DNA of 64,000 nucleotides from Papio anubis (Eukaryota > Chordata > Mammalia > Primates > Cercopithecidae): contig NC_044981.1 of the NCBI RefSeq assembly GCF_008728515.1, positions 114,484,385 through 114,548,384 of the forward strand, given 5' to 3'. A model generated the notes under the pieces. The model worked only from the letters and a program-made list of their open reading frames with translations, ran no database searches and was not told the DNA's origin. The translations under genes were made by a program, and so were the position numbers. Shown one piece after another: positions 47,475 to 59,626 of the stretch (position 1 is the first letter of the stretch; the number at the start of each line of letters is the position of its first letter).

Positions 47475-47695
47475 TAATGATGCAACATGGATTAAAACCA
47501 CTTGGGTTCAAATACCAGACTCACCGAACTTCTTAGCTGAGTGATCACTGACAAATTATTTAATCTCTCCCAGCCTCAGTTTCACCATTTATAAATTGGA
47601 AATAGTAGTATCTATTTCAAAGTTTTATTGTGAGGAATAAGTGAGAAAATATCTTTAAATACTTATGATGGCTGGCATGCAGTAAGAATTCATTA
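47475..47695 (+). mobile_element. MIR
   Basis: Nearly complete sense MIR: ACTTGGGTTCAAATACCAG, TCTCTCCCAGCCTCAGTTTC, ATTTATAAATTGGAAATAGT, TTGTGAGGAATAAGTGAG, GGCTGGCATGCAGTAAG. Confidence 0.85.
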
Positions 47696-48079
47696 CATCC
47701 TACTTGTTGCAATTCTGTGAAAAAGTCTGGGCCTCTTATATCGAAGATGCTTCTTTATGAGCATGGTGTGTAGTGCACTGTACCAGGCCGAGCAGTGGGG
47801 CAGCAATTCTGCTCCATGATGGAGCCCCTGCTTGGTAACCCCACTCAACACCAGCAGAGATATCTTCGGTGTAACTGGCCCCTGTAGAATCTGCTCATAG
47901 CTGCTGGCAAGGGTGGAAATACACATGAATCCTGAATGGAAGTGACCTTCAGATGAGGAGATGAGCACATGGAGCTCAGTTTGATGGTAAGAGACTGTAT
48001 ATGCAAATGGACAATGTCTGACTGTGTGTAAAAATATAGCTCTGACCCACATTCTGCAGCAACCAGCCCAGGAAACCAA
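47693..48079 (-). other. 128-codon open frame of unknown status
   Basis: One of the longest open frames here that is not made of Alu, L1 or simple repeat. It starts at Met on the minus strand at 48079 and stops at 47693. I recognise no domain. Its 5' end overlaps the start of the LTR-like sequence and its 3' end touches the MIR, so a chance frame is the most likely explanation. No ribosomal context or splice pattern supports it. Confidence 0.2.
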
Positions 48080-48550
48080 TCTATTATCTAGAGCAGCCAG
48101 GCCAGAAAGCCAGCCTGCTATCTGCAGGTCAGACTCATGGGAAATCAGACCACTATCTCTAGTAACAATTCAGAAATCCAAACAATAACTCTTCTAACAA
48201 TCTGCCCCAAATGGCCTGGATTTCATTAGTAACTGACAGCTTCCTTAAATTTGGTCTCTGCCTGCAACTTAGGAGTAACTAGAGAAAGCCTTGACCAGTC
48301 ACATAGGATGTCCTGCTTCTAGGCATAGAATCTACCTCCAGATTCCCCATGCCAAAACTCTCCGATCAGAGCATACTTGAAACCTTCCCTTTTGTTCCAC
48401 TGTAAAGCTCTCCCACTCCTCTGCCTGCCTATGAGCCTTGCCAACTGCAAGTGACACAGTGCTTGACTCCCTTGCTATAGCAAGCTATGAATAAATAGCT
48501 TTTGCTTGTTCTCATTTGGTTGGTCTTCTTTTATTTCCACCATGGGCTTA
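48020..48550 (+). mobile_element. ERV-type solo LTR (family not named)
   Basis: Internal near-repeats of CCAGCCCAGGAAACCA and CCAGCCTGCTATCTGCAGG, a TATA-like TGTAAAGCTCTCCCACTCC near 48402, and an AATAAA signal at 48490-48495 followed by a T-rich end. This is the U3-R-U5 layout of an ERV1-like LTR. No internal genes are adjacent. Confidence 0.65.
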
Positions 48551-49574
48551 TTTAAAACAAAGGCTCAAATGTTGTCCTGTCACCAGGTCTCAATCTGAAC
48601 TGATTTCCAGATTATAGACGAACATAGTCTTCACTGTGCTGCCTACTCTGAATATATCCATGCAGATTCATTCAATTTTTCTGGAGGAGACCCATCAGCA
48701 ATTTTCATAAGATGAGTAACACTATCTGTCTCAGTTGTAAGACCTCAAAAGTGCTGTGTCTGTTGGATCATTCACCAACCATTTTACATTTCTGAATCAG
48801 AAAGTATGATACTGATAGTTCATTTTCCATGTAATTCTAATGCAGGCTTAAATACCAATTTCTTGACAAAAGCAGTCTGATTTTAGAATTGATGAAAAAT
48901 TGTTTCTTCTTTTTAACATTTGCAAATAGTCATATTTCCATAATAAAAAGTCGTCTAGTTAGCTCGTGCCCCTTTCCTTGTATTTCTAACCTATTAGCAA
49001 AGGGACTCCAGCCTTCTGCAACATGTTTCTTTGTTATAAAGCCAGAAAGCCTTGCAAGTAAACAAAACAAATAATCCCTCAAATTTATAATTGGACAGGA
49101 AAATCACAGGGACAGAGTGACTAATCACCAAATCAAGAAAGACCTGAGGGATGAGACTCTCAATAACCATTTGCCGAGGGAATGGTAAAATGAGCCAGCT
49201 GCGAACCGAGGGCTGTGCAGCTTGTGTGTGTGTGTGCTCATGGGACACAGCCAAGTCGAGGGACTCAGATGGACCGTTTACACCACTCGCCACCCTAGCC
49301 ATTAAGCTCAGGGGAAAGGGTTTTGTTTTTGTTTTTTTGTGAAGCCACAGTTTGGGGACCCCACAGGTGAAGAGGGGTTGTGGCTGGACTGCAGGAGGGG
49401 CCCTTAGGGCAGTCAGAACTTGTCAGCAGCTCCCTTAAGCCACTTGGACATGTCCTCCTCTGAAATCTTTTTTAAAAAACTAAAATGTCTACTTTCTCTT
49501 AAAATCTGTTTTATTATAAGTTTCAATCAATTCATTTTTAAAACTTTTTGTATCATTTATGATGCAGGAGATAT
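48551..49574. other. Unassigned interval
   Basis: No named repeat. A short TG run occurs at 49222-49236. Confidence 0.45.
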
Positions 49575-49710
49575 ATTTTAGTGTGACCAAAATATTCTGG
49601 AGCTAGATAGAGGTGGTGGTTACCCATTGCTGTGAATGCCACCGAATGGTTCATTTTAAAATGGCTTAACACGAGTTATATGAATTTACCTCAGTTTGAA
49701 AAAGTGAGAG
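49575..49710 (+). mobile_element. L1M 3' end remnant
   Basis: AGGTGGTGGTTACCCATTGC, CTGTGAATGCCACCGAATGG then TTCATTTTAAAATGGCTTAA match the L1M 3' UTR. Confidence 0.65.
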
Positions 49711-49784
49711 GAATGAGGAGAGAAAAAAAAAAACATTCTTTCTCAATAGCTGTCGTCAAATAGAGACCTCCAATCTCTTTAGTC

Positions 49785-49855
49785 ATTCATTTACTTAATA
49801 AATGTTTATTGAGCATTTTATCTGAGCTCAGCAAATCGTCATTGCTGTATCTCTA
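49785..49855 (-). mobile_element. L2 3' end fragment
   Basis: TCATTCATTTACTTAATAAA then TGTTTATTGAGCATTTT matches the reverse complement of the L2 3' end. Confidence 0.5.
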
Positions 49856-49936
49856 ACTGTCATCTCAGAAAACATGTGAATTCATCTCATAGTTGTCACT
49901 GTCCTTCCTCCCCTCCTCCTCTCTACCCCTGTTTGC

Positions 49937-50220
49937 TTTTGAGACAGGGTCTCACTCTGTCCCCAGGCTGGAGTGCAGTGGCTGGATCTCACTGCAGCCT
50001 CACCTCCAAGGCTCAAGCAATCCTCCCACCTCAGCCTCCCAAGTAGCTGGGACCATAGGTGTGCACCATTTTGCCCAGTTAACATTTTTATTATTATTAT
50101 TTTTTTTGTAGAGATGGGGTTTCACCATGTTTCCTAGGCTGATCTCAAACTCCAGAGCTCAAGCAAACCACCTGCCTCCCAAAGTGCTGGGATTACAGAC
50201 GTAAGCCACTGTGCCCGGCC
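49937..50220 (-). mobile_element. AluJ-like
   Basis: Antisense Alu ending GTGCCCGGCC, with a TTATTATTATT expansion in the linker and J-type GGCTCAAGCAATCC. Confidence 0.92.
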
Positions 50221-52128
50221 TGTCCTTCCCCTTTGACAACCCAGTTCTCTCTGATCACTCACTCAAATATATACACACAAATCCTTCTGACACAAAAACA
50301 TTCTCTCCATTCCCATTCTTTTATAAAAGTATCAAGTGTTGAGACCTCCAGTTACAACTGTTTCACGAAGCTCCCCAACACCTGTCCTGTAACTCTAATG
50401 CAGCACCTCGAGGGCCCAGCCTGCCAGGATCTAGAGCTCTGGTCTTCACCCCCAAGACTGTGGAATCTGGGAATATGTCCTTCCCTAGAACATGTGTCTC
50501 ACTGGCTTTAGGCACATAAGAACCGCCCGGTACTTATTTTTTCAAACCTCCTTAAAAGCAAACTTCCAAAATGCCACATTCCATTATCCTGAAACTCACC
50601 TTTAAAGGTAATGGGAGATTAATAGATACCAATTGTACGACAAAAAGACAGAAATGCATATGTACAGAGTAGACTAGATAAGTGTAAGCCATTCATTGCT
50701 ACACCAAGTAAAAATTACGTTTGAGTGAAAAGGTATATTTTTATATCATTGCATTCGGTAATGAAGTGACAGGCACGTAAAAATCTTGCCTTTTCTTTAT
50801 TTCTATTGTACTTACATGGAGATAAATGTCTGTGTGTTCTGTTTTATTTGTGGTTCCCATTCTAAGATCTCATAAATTATTTATTTTTATTTGGGTTGTG
50901 TCGTCTCCCAGGATTTTACTTCAATGTGTTCGCCAGTGATCTGCTAATTTTTATTTTAAAGGGGAAACATGAACAGAATCTCATTTACATCTAAAGCATG
51001 AGCTAACTCCAAATACTATTGCTTCTCCCTGGAACTGGTTTTTAAAATCGCAGACTGGGCTCTTACTTCAAGCCTGACTGTTTTTCCCGTCTCAACTTTA
51101 TGTCTGTGCGATTTGTGAATTGTAAACAACAATCATTTTTTAATGTTCTTAGGGAAATACTTTGGCTGCATTTCAAGCCTTTTATGTATTCTCCTCATGA
51201 TGTTATCTGTAATTAAGCTTTAGATAATTAACATTTCCCTCAAAATCGGTATCTCTATATCTTTCCCCCTTGTTTGTTACAGAACATTAAATTAAATTCA
51301 GTACTGCTTCCACTCTGTCCTCGTCCCTGATCCCGAAGGTCAGCCAAGTTTTAGTTTAGTTTTTTTTTTTTTTTTGCATGTAAATAATAAAAGAAGTATG
51401 GATCAAAAAGTAGCATTTGATGTAGTAGTAAAAACCGGGGTTGGAGACTAGGAAAGAAATTGTCTTTATGCAGCTATACTATTCCTTTTTCACTCAAACT
51501 ACTCTCAAAAGCCTTCTCAGCCAATTAATGGACTAAGGCAGCAGGTGACGGGATGACTGGAGTCGAGAAGCTGATTCAGCCACACCTCTTAATGCATCCC
51601 AGCTACTTTTAGGAGCAACTTGGCTCATAGGTGGTTCTCTAGACTGAAGAGGAGGCATTTTACTGTTCAGGGGTAGTGATAATACAGTGGGAAATAGCTC
51701 ACACAAACCATTTCGCCATTATTTTGTTATTTCAGCTATTAGGAAAATAGATGCTACATTTTACATCTAGATGGCACATATCTCTGTAGGAATTCCAACT
51801 CTTACAGAATCCATTTTCCTTTATATTCTTGTAGATGGGGGAGAGTAGTAGTGTGAATGAAGCTTGTCTAAAGCATGCGGAAGATGAGGAGAAACCAAAA
51901 GCCCTTGACATTGAAGCTATACGACAAACCTGCTGTATACTTTCCCTGAAGATAAAAGTAACCTGTAATGCCCCCAGAAACACGGCTCTTGTTTAACCTC
52001 TGCTTAAACATTGACTAAAGACACAATAGCCTCATCTAGCAATGTGATTCTGGAGACAGTGCTGTGGTCTGCAACTGGAGATGAATGGCCAAGCCAAGCA
52101 TGCAAAGATGGGATGCTGTGTGTGGGGA
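50221..52128. other. Unassigned interval
   Basis: About 1.9 kb, AT-rich, with no named element. A poly-T run lies at 51361-51375. Confidence 0.45.
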
Positions 52129-52414
52129 CAGATCTACGGAGTCTCACTCTGTTACTCAGGCTGGAGTGCAGTGGTGCGATCTTGGCTCACTGCAACCTCC
52201 CAGGGTCGAGCAATTCTCCTGCCTCAGCCTCCCGGGTAGCTGGGATTACAGGTGCCCACCACCACACCCAGCTAATTTTTGTATTTTTAGTAGAGACAGG
52301 GTTTCACCATGTTGGCCAGGCTGGTCTCCAACTCCTGACCTCAGGTGATCCACCTGTCTTGGCCTCCCAAAGTGCTGGGATTACAGGTGTGAGCCACCGT
52401 GCCCGGCCCAGATC
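52129..52414 (-). mobile_element. AluS-like without tail, 6-bp flanking repeat
   Basis: Antisense Alu at 52136-52408 starts directly at ACGGAGTCTCAC with no poly-T. CAGATC occurs at 52129-52134 and 52409-52414. The 166-codon frame over 52011-52511 is largely this Alu read in antisense and is not a gene. Confidence 0.92.
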
Positions 52415-52893
52415 ATTTTTTAATGAAAGTGGAGTCTACCACAAAAATTCAACACATATCTTCAAAAGGGAAAAGGTTATCTTTCACAGAGGGTTTGAAT
52501 GTAGTTATTAAAAGGTAACAAGCTTAGTATAACAGGAAATGAATTAGGGATGTTTTAGTCACACAAAATAAATAATGATTCATGTTTACTAAGGAAGAAG
52601 CTGAAAACCTTTAGTATTTAAGACTGCAGGTGGGGTACTAAGTGCCTCATTACAATTATCAGTGGTTGACGCTGGGAAACCATCCTTCTAAAGAGGGTCA
52701 AGACCACTTTCTGCCTCTCTGGACACAGATAACCATGAAGGTTGTAAAGACTGCTATTTGCAGAGAAATAGCAAAGCCAGCAATCTATTCTTACCGACGT
52801 TCTTTAAGAGCTCAGGCCTCCCATACTCAATCATCTAGTACACATTTCCACTGCATATGGTGACAGAATAATGTGTATAATATATGTAGCAGG
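52415..52893. other. Unassigned interval
   Basis: Nothing recognised. Confidence 0.5.
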
Positions 52894-53241
52894 GAGCCAT
52901 GGCCTGAACGTGTGTGTACCCCAAAAACTCATGTTGAAACTTAATCCCCAGTGTGATGGTATTTGGAGATGAGGCCTTTGAAAGGTGACTGGGTCGCAAG
53001 GGCTCATGCATGGGATTAGTATCTTATAAAAGAGACAAGGAACTGCCCTCTCCCTTCCTATGTAAGGATACAACAAGAAGGCACCATCTCTGAACCAGGA
53101 AGCTGCACCAGACACTGATTCAGTTGGTGCCTGACCTTGGACTTCCCAGCCTCCAGAACTGTAAGAAATAAATTTCTGTTGTTTATATGCGGCCCAGTCT
53201 ATAGTATTTCTGTTATAGTAGCCATAATGGACTAAGATACA
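52894..53241 (+). mobile_element. MLT1 solo LTR
   Basis: Sense LTR: CATGTTGAAACTTAATCCCC, GATGAGGCCTTTGAAAGGTG, ACTTCCCAGCCTCCAGAACT, GTAAGAAATAAATTTCTGTT, ending GGACTAAGATACA. It is the sense counterpart of the antisense LTR at 13155. Confidence 0.9.
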
Positions 53242-53723
53242 GGATTTCCATTTGAACCATAGTTGTGTTCAAACTAGTATTCTGATGTGCCTGTGCAATG
53301 CTGGGAAAGGGTCCCCTTTTGAGAGTGACCAAGAGGCCCCCTGGACAAAAATACTGAAGGAAAAAGGAGATGCACAAGAAGAGGCCCTTGGGGAGGGACA
53401 CTGCTTCCATGGATAGCAAAGTGCCTGTCATACCAGGTAAGATCTGCCTATGGTCATAACTTTGTCTATGGTACTTACATGTTGTACAGCAAATTTGTCG
53501 ATGGCAATCTACACAATGCTATCACCTTCACATGCGATAGGAGGGCTATGCAAAAGCCTATATTTTGTTTTTCAAAAATTATCTTGCTTTAAAACTAGTG
53601 AAACCTACACTAGAAAAAATCCATGAAATTTATTTATTAGAGCCACAAACCCAGAGGTTATTAATGAAACAGAAATGTTTTCTACCCAGGCATTTCATAC
53701 TGAAGTTGAAACAGTATGAAAAT
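53242..53723. other. Unassigned interval
   Basis: Nothing recognised. Confidence 0.5.
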
Positions 53724-54064
53724 AAATGTAGGGCGTGGTGGCTCACACCTGTAATGCCAACACTTTGGGAGGCTGAGGTGGGTGGATCACCTGAGGTTGG
53801 GAGTTCAAGACCAGCCTGGCCAATATGGAGAAATCCTGTCTCTATTAAAAATACAAAATCAGCTGGGCATGGTGGCACATGCTTGTAATCCCAGCTACTT
53901 GGGAGGCTGAGGCAGGAGAATTCCTTGAATCTAGGAGGCAGAAGTTGCAGTGAGCCAAGATCACGCCACTGCACTCCAGCCTGGGCAACAAGAGCAAAAC
54001 TCCACCTCAAAAAAAAAAAAAAAAAAAAAAAAGAAAAAAAAAGAAAGAAAAAAAAAAGAATGTA
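53724..54064 (+). mobile_element. AluS-like with long A/G tail
   Basis: Sense Alu at 53731-54058 whose tail has AAAG and AAAAAAAG interruptions. AATGTA flanks both ends. Confidence 0.94.
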
Positions 54065-54469
54065 ACATATTTAGAGCAGTAGATTTTTTTTTTCTTGAAA
54101 TATTGTCTTCTTAGGGATATGAACATGTCCAGGCCAGTTATTCTCTCACAAACAGGATTTAGAGGGAGCTGTGTTTTCCATGGTGAAAATATCCAGATTC
54201 ATCAAAAGAAAAAAAAAAACACTCACAACTAGCTAAACTCAAACCTTCAAGGGAATGACATGTGGAATCCCTCAAATGTTTACATTCAGAGTTCCAAAGA
54301 TAGATATACTGTCTGCATAATTTGGTAAATACTTCTTTTGTAAAGTAAATATAATTTTTATTCTGAAAAACTTAATGACGGAGTTTTCCTCAAGGAAATT
54401 TTGGATTTAAAAATCCTGATTTAAGATAGCCAGTTTTATTTTTTTCCCTTTTTTTTTTTTTTTTTCATA
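54065..54469. other. Unassigned AT-rich interval
   Basis: A poly-T stretch lies at 54449-54465, just ahead of the next Alu. Confidence 0.5.
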
Positions 54470-54764
54470 AAGTTGCAGGGCCAGGTGCGGTGAATCACGC
54501 CTGTAATCCCAGCACTTTGGGAGGCTGAGGCTGGTGGATCACCTGAGGTCAGGAGTTCAAGAGAAGCCTGGCTAACATGGTGAAATCCCATCTCTACTAC
54601 TAGTGGCACATGCCTGCAATCCCAGCTACTCGGGAGGCTGAGGCAGAAGAATTGCTTGAACCTGGGAGGCAGAGGTTGCAGTGAGCTGAGATTGCACCAC
54701 TGCACTCCAGCCTGGGTGACAGAGGGAGACTTCGTCTCAAAAAAAAAAAAAAAAAGGTTGCAAA
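54470..54764 (+). mobile_element. Alu with linker deletion
   Basis: Sense Alu at 54479-54755. About 30 bases between TCTCTACTAC and TAGTGGCACATGCC (the A-rich linker) are missing. Flanking AAGTTGCAG/AGGTTGCA is a probable TSD. Confidence 0.93.
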
Positions 54765-56163
54765 GTAGTCCTTAACTCAGATTACTACTGGGAGATTTGA
54801 TAAATAGGTGAGCACAGCACTATGGTTAATACCATTTGAATTGTACATGTATGAAATAAAAATATTACTCATTCCTCACAATTACGGGTCAACTGGCTGG
54901 TATATGAAACTAGTGTGGATGTAGGGCTGGGCTGATCAGTTTCTTAGTTGGGCAGTGGTGGGCTACACAGAACTGTGTCCTCCATGACTTATAACGGGTC
55001 CCGCATTCTTGTGTTTGGGTGGCAACCATCCTAAGGACACTCATGCATACTGCGTGAACTTCTGTTATAATAAGACAATGAAGATAAAGGATATGCTTCG
55101 CAGGCTGATGATACAGTTCTCAGACTGATATGTTCTCAATTTAAGTCTCAAACAAAGGAACTACTGTACTGTCCACTTCAAATCAGATGCCAAGAAACTA
55201 CAGATTCAACTCCCCCAGGACTCATGCATGAATTTAAGGTAATGGAGCTTAAATAAAACAGCAAGTAAACATTAAATGGTTGTTTTTTAAAAACGTTGGC
55301 AAGACCAATGTTTTGGAGTTTTGTGGCTTCTCCATTATAGAAGGTAGTCTTGTTTGTTATGGGAAGAAGAGTATGTGGGAGATCAAATGTTTTCAGGTGA
55401 TTGTTGCAATTGGTTTGCACACGCGGCAGACACAGCCTGTAGCTGAGCAGGCAGGAAGGATGAATGCCTCGACCAAGGTGTGGGCAGGCTCTTCGGCTGA
55501 CACGAAGACGGTGCCCACGGCATAGCCGAGGAGGTGGCAGCCAGAGCTCTAGCAATGGCTGAGGTGGTTTTCCAGACCTGAGAGCATCTCATACACACCT
55601 TCAGGGCTATGAGGGTGCTCAGCAGCAGGCGGAGAGGAAGAAAGCAAAAGGAAATGAACTAATGTAGCAGAGAAGTCTGTGTGTACAGGTACATGTGTGT
55701 CCCACATGGGCACTCCAGATATGGAACACACACACAGACACACACACACGTATAAACTAAAAAGACCTGTAGCTCTGGGGTTGCTCCTATTTCTGGTGGT
55801 GACAAAGAGAGAGGCCCAGCCCCTGTTACTCAAATTGTGACCTAGATTTTACTCCATTGCTGGAAACCAGAGAATGGCTGTGTGTGGCTGGTACCAGCTC
55901 TTGCTGAAATATTACTGGTCAGAAATTATTTTAATTAAACAGTTGAAATAACATATGCAAAAATACTCTCTAGAGCACTATACATTTATGTCATAGAAAT
56001 ATTTTAAAACTAAACATTCATATCATAGCTGGATATTTGCTAAACCTTTCTCAAATAGAATGAACATATATGAGATATATGTATATGTTTACAATATGTA
56101 TGTGTATAATGAGTTTTATGACAAGTAAACCTTTAAATAAAGAGCATAGAGAATGTTTCTTTT
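54765..56163. other. Unassigned interval with a CpG-richer patch
   Basis: No named repeat. 55415-55535 has about eight CpGs in 120 bases, unlike the rest of the window, and all three minus-strand frames are fairly open through 55178-55598. No protein family recognised. A CA-rich run lies at 55726-55750. Confidence 0.4.
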
Positions 56164-56484
56164 TACAGATTTATTTTATTTTATTTTTTGAGACAGAGTC
56201 TCACTCTGTTGCCCCAGCTGGAATGCAATAGCGTGATCTCGGCTCACTGCAACCTCTGCCTCCCGGGTTCAAGCAATTTTCCTACCTCAGCCTCTCAGGT
56301 AGCTGGGATTATGGGAGACCACCACCATGCCCGGCTAATTTTTTGTATTTTTTTTAGTAGAGATGGGGTTTCACCATCGTTGGTCAGGCTGGTCTCGAAC
56401 TCCTGACCTCCAGTGGTCTACCTGCCTGGGCCTCCCAAAGTACTGGGATTACAGCTGTGAGCTACCGCTCCCTGTCTACAGATT
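56164..56484 (-). mobile_element. AluS-like with 8-bp TSD
   Basis: Antisense Alu at 56172-56476 with a TTTTA-repeat tail. TACAGATT flanks it at 56164-56171 and 56477-56484. Confidence 0.94.
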
Positions 56485-57530
56485 CCTATTATTAATGTTT
56501 CCATGGGAAAAATGTAACAATGAACTTTCCTGACACAGGGGTTTCTTTGGGAAGTAGCAGTGTTAGACCTATCCTCAAAGTAGAGCATTGTTGGCACTAT
56601 TTTCCTCTGGAATAACAGTTTGAAATCTGCTTGTAAAGTAAATTACAGGAAAGGAGAATATTTAATAAGTTAAAGGAAAGCCAAAAATATTTTACCTTTG
56701 CTAATAGTCTAAATATTCACGGGGCATTTATCACGATGAAATGCATGGCTGTAAGTCTCTAATTAAATTGCTATTTCCAGGCCTTGAGCTACAGTGAAAA
56801 TTCTATAAAGAAGGCTATAAACCAGTTATCAACCTATTTTAATCACAGTTTAAATTAATACAAGAAAATAGTATTCAAGGAGAGGGAGTAATTTTAAGTC
56901 ACACTAGATAGGCTGAACATTCCAAACGAGATGGCAAGTACTCCACAGACAAGTACTGCTTCTCTGATTTCTTTGCATGCACTCAGGGCATTGAACAGGA
57001 CTCCGCAGAGTGAGTATTCCATAAATCCTGCAGACTGACTTGCAAGAGTCTCTTAAAAAATAATAAAAATGCCATTTACCTCAAGTTTCAGGTTAGAACA
57101 TCCTATGAGGCTTTCCCTGGCCAGTAATAATAAACTCATCAAATAATGATGCCAACAATTGGACACGCTCACCAACCTAGTATAAAGGGATCAATGCTGC
57201 TAAATTTGCACAGAGGAAATCTTGCTTGCTGTTGAAAATCAAACACGAGGCCATTGTAATTCAGCGTCCATCCAAGAGCCAGCAAGGGAAAAGGTATGAC
57301 GAAAAACAGATTAATTTGTGGTTAGATGCAAGGCATGCTTTAGTCCAAAGAGAACAGCTACCGTGGCACATTCTCTAGGAGTACCTGTATACCAGCACTA
57401 CCCACATGGTTTCCAGAATTCCACATACAGATGTTAATAAAGTCACGGGCTCAGACTCCTCTCAGGGAAAAATGACAAGAACTTTTAAATAGGGACATTC
57501 AAAACATTTATTCTACAACTATTTTTAAAT
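56485..57530. other. Unassigned interval with promoter-like motifs
   Basis: No named repeat. See the TATA/donor candidate at 57181. Confidence 0.45.
57181..57299 (+). promoter_or_regulatory. TATA box, Inr-like CA and splice-donor-like site
   Basis: TATAAAGG at 57181-57188 is followed 29 bases later by a CA step (57209-57210) that could be an initiator. AAG/GTATGA at 57291-57299 resembles a strong 5' splice site. Together they could mark a short non-coding first exon of about 84 bases. There is no transcript evidence, and such motif combinations also arise by chance. Confidence 0.22.
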
Positions 57531-58091
57531 ATAGCAGTCCCCACTTATCTGCAGTTTTGATTTCTGAGGTTTCAGTTAGTTACCAGTCAACCAAGGTCCA
57601 AAAATATCAAATGGAAAATTCCAGAAATAAGCAATGCGTAAGTTTTAAATTGCACCAAGTTTTGCACAACGTGATGAAATCTTGGGCCATCCCACTATAT
57701 CCTGCCCAGGACGTGAATCATCCGTTTGTTTAGCAGATCCACACTGTTTACACGGATCACCTGCCTGTTGCTTACATGGTGATCAGACTGACTGTCACAG
57801 TATTGCAGTGTTCAAATAGCCCATATTATAATAAAGCCCCCAGCGCTCAAGAGTGGTGATGCTGGCATATTATTACAGTCCTGTTTTATTATTAGTTATT
57901 GCTGTTAATCTCTTACTGTGCCTAAGTTATAAATTAAGCTTTATCATAGGTATGTATGCACAGGAAAAAACATAGTGTGTATATATAAATGTTTATATAT
58001 ACATATCTATATGGCTCAGTACTTTCTGTGGTTTCAGACATTTACTGGGGGTCTTAGAATGTTTTCCCTCCAATAAGGGGGGACTACTGTA
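57531..58091 (+). mobile_element. Tigger-type (pogo) DNA transposon, internally deleted
   Basis: Terminal inverted repeats TATAGCAGTCCCCACTTAT and, reversed, ATACAGTAGTCCCCCCTTAT, with TA at both ends. Internally AATGGAAAATTCCAGAAATA, GGACGTGAATCATCC and AAGAGTGGTGATGCTGGCA are the family's 5' region. The sequence then jumps to the 3' region (TTATCATAGGTATGTATG). The transposase body is gone, so it is a non-autonomous or deleted copy. Confidence 0.88.
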
Positions 58092-59626
58092 TCTAGTATG
58101 TGCCAATTACTGATCTAATTATTGAGGCTCAAATCGTAAGCAAAATACAGTTTCTGACCTTTAGGAGATTAAAAAAGGCCCGAGGAAAAGAAGTATTGTA
58201 TACTTTGAAGAGAACTAGATATAAATTACAGAGGAGTTACCCTGCTTACAAATATGCACCAAGCACTAGAAATTATATCCAGCCACAGCTTTAGCCTGGT
58301 TCTGCTTCAAGCTACCAGCTTGACTCCAGCACGATGCTGCATAACCCTAGTGAGAATCCTCTCATTTCTGTGTGGGCTCTGAACCTTGAACCTTTTTCCT
58401 CCTTTTTCTTACTTTGATCTGAGTCTTTCCTCTTAAGTCTCATTGTTTTGTTTTGTTTTTCCGGTCTTGACACCAGAGTTTTTACCTTTGGTATAGAGGT
58501 CTTACCTACCCATATTTCACCAAGCTTATATATTTTTACATTCTTTATTTAGGAAGTTTTAAAATGTGCATAAAGGAAAACACTCATTACACAGTGAATG
58601 ATTCATTAAACAATAAATTTCCATGAACCCATCACTGAGCTTCAACAATCATCAATTTCGCCAATCTTGTTTCATCTATCCATAACCCCTTTTTATTATA
58701 AAGTTAATATTATTTTCATTGCTTAAGTTATTTTGATTTCTAATTGTTACTGAGAAATAAAATAGTTTCCAGGCACAGGGCTAATACCTAGCAAAGAGTA
58801 GATCTTAAAAATATTTGTTCAACGATTGTATTTAATAAAACTGTCTGCTTTTAACGTGGGAGTTTTGAAACTGTCTGAAGAAAAAACGATATTCTGAATT
58901 CAGTGTTAGAAGGTGAGACTCAGGAGATTTCCTTTTTAGAACAGGCAAACCTTTTCCAGCTTTTCCTGTTCTGTTTCCCACCCACTACCCAGTAAAAGGA
59001 GGTACCCAAACAGGAAGAGGGGACAGAAAGCATCCCATAGTAGCAGAACTCAAAGTAAGGTTTATTTTTCTCTGCTCTCTGGAAACATTTAACTAAAGCA
59101 ATCATTATTCTAAAATATGTAGTTACTTTGCAGGGTGATGGGGTCTTTTTTCTGGAAATACATTTACTCAAGCATATTTGGTTCATTGTATAGGTTTACA
59201 TACATTAACCTGCATACAATATCAAACGTACCTGTTCCGGAACCAGGGACAAAGCAATACACGTGTCAGAGAATGCTGAACGAAACAAAACAGGCACAGG
59301 CTCTGCTGAACTTCAGCAAGAAGTGCCATCAGAGCAATTTCCCGGATCCGAGTTCAGCCCAAATCTACTTAAAAAATTGCCAGTGGAGAGGAAATAACAC
59401 TTCACTTATGGGTAATTAATACAGAACTAGTAAAAGTGCTTAAAATCACATTAATTGAAAAAAAAAGATAGTGTCATCCAAGGATGACAAATGAGGAGAC
59501 CACATCCTACCCTGGCTTTCTGTCCATATCCCAAAAGATCATAGTAAAGTTAAAATCTCAACCTTTACTATTACCAGTCCAGCAAAATCACGGTAAAATC
59601 TCATTTGTATGGATAGCATAAGAATT
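58092..59626. other. Unassigned interval
   Basis: 58555-58690 resembles an old L1M-like segment (CATGAACCCATCACTGAGCT) but not firmly. The rest is unrecognised. Confidence 0.4.

Noticed and set aside
52011..52511. 166-codon open frame
   Set aside because: Most of it is antisense AluS read through; this frame is open in many Alus and carries no host domain.
53630..54010. 126-codon open frame on the minus strand
   Set aside because: Antisense Alu-derived translation.
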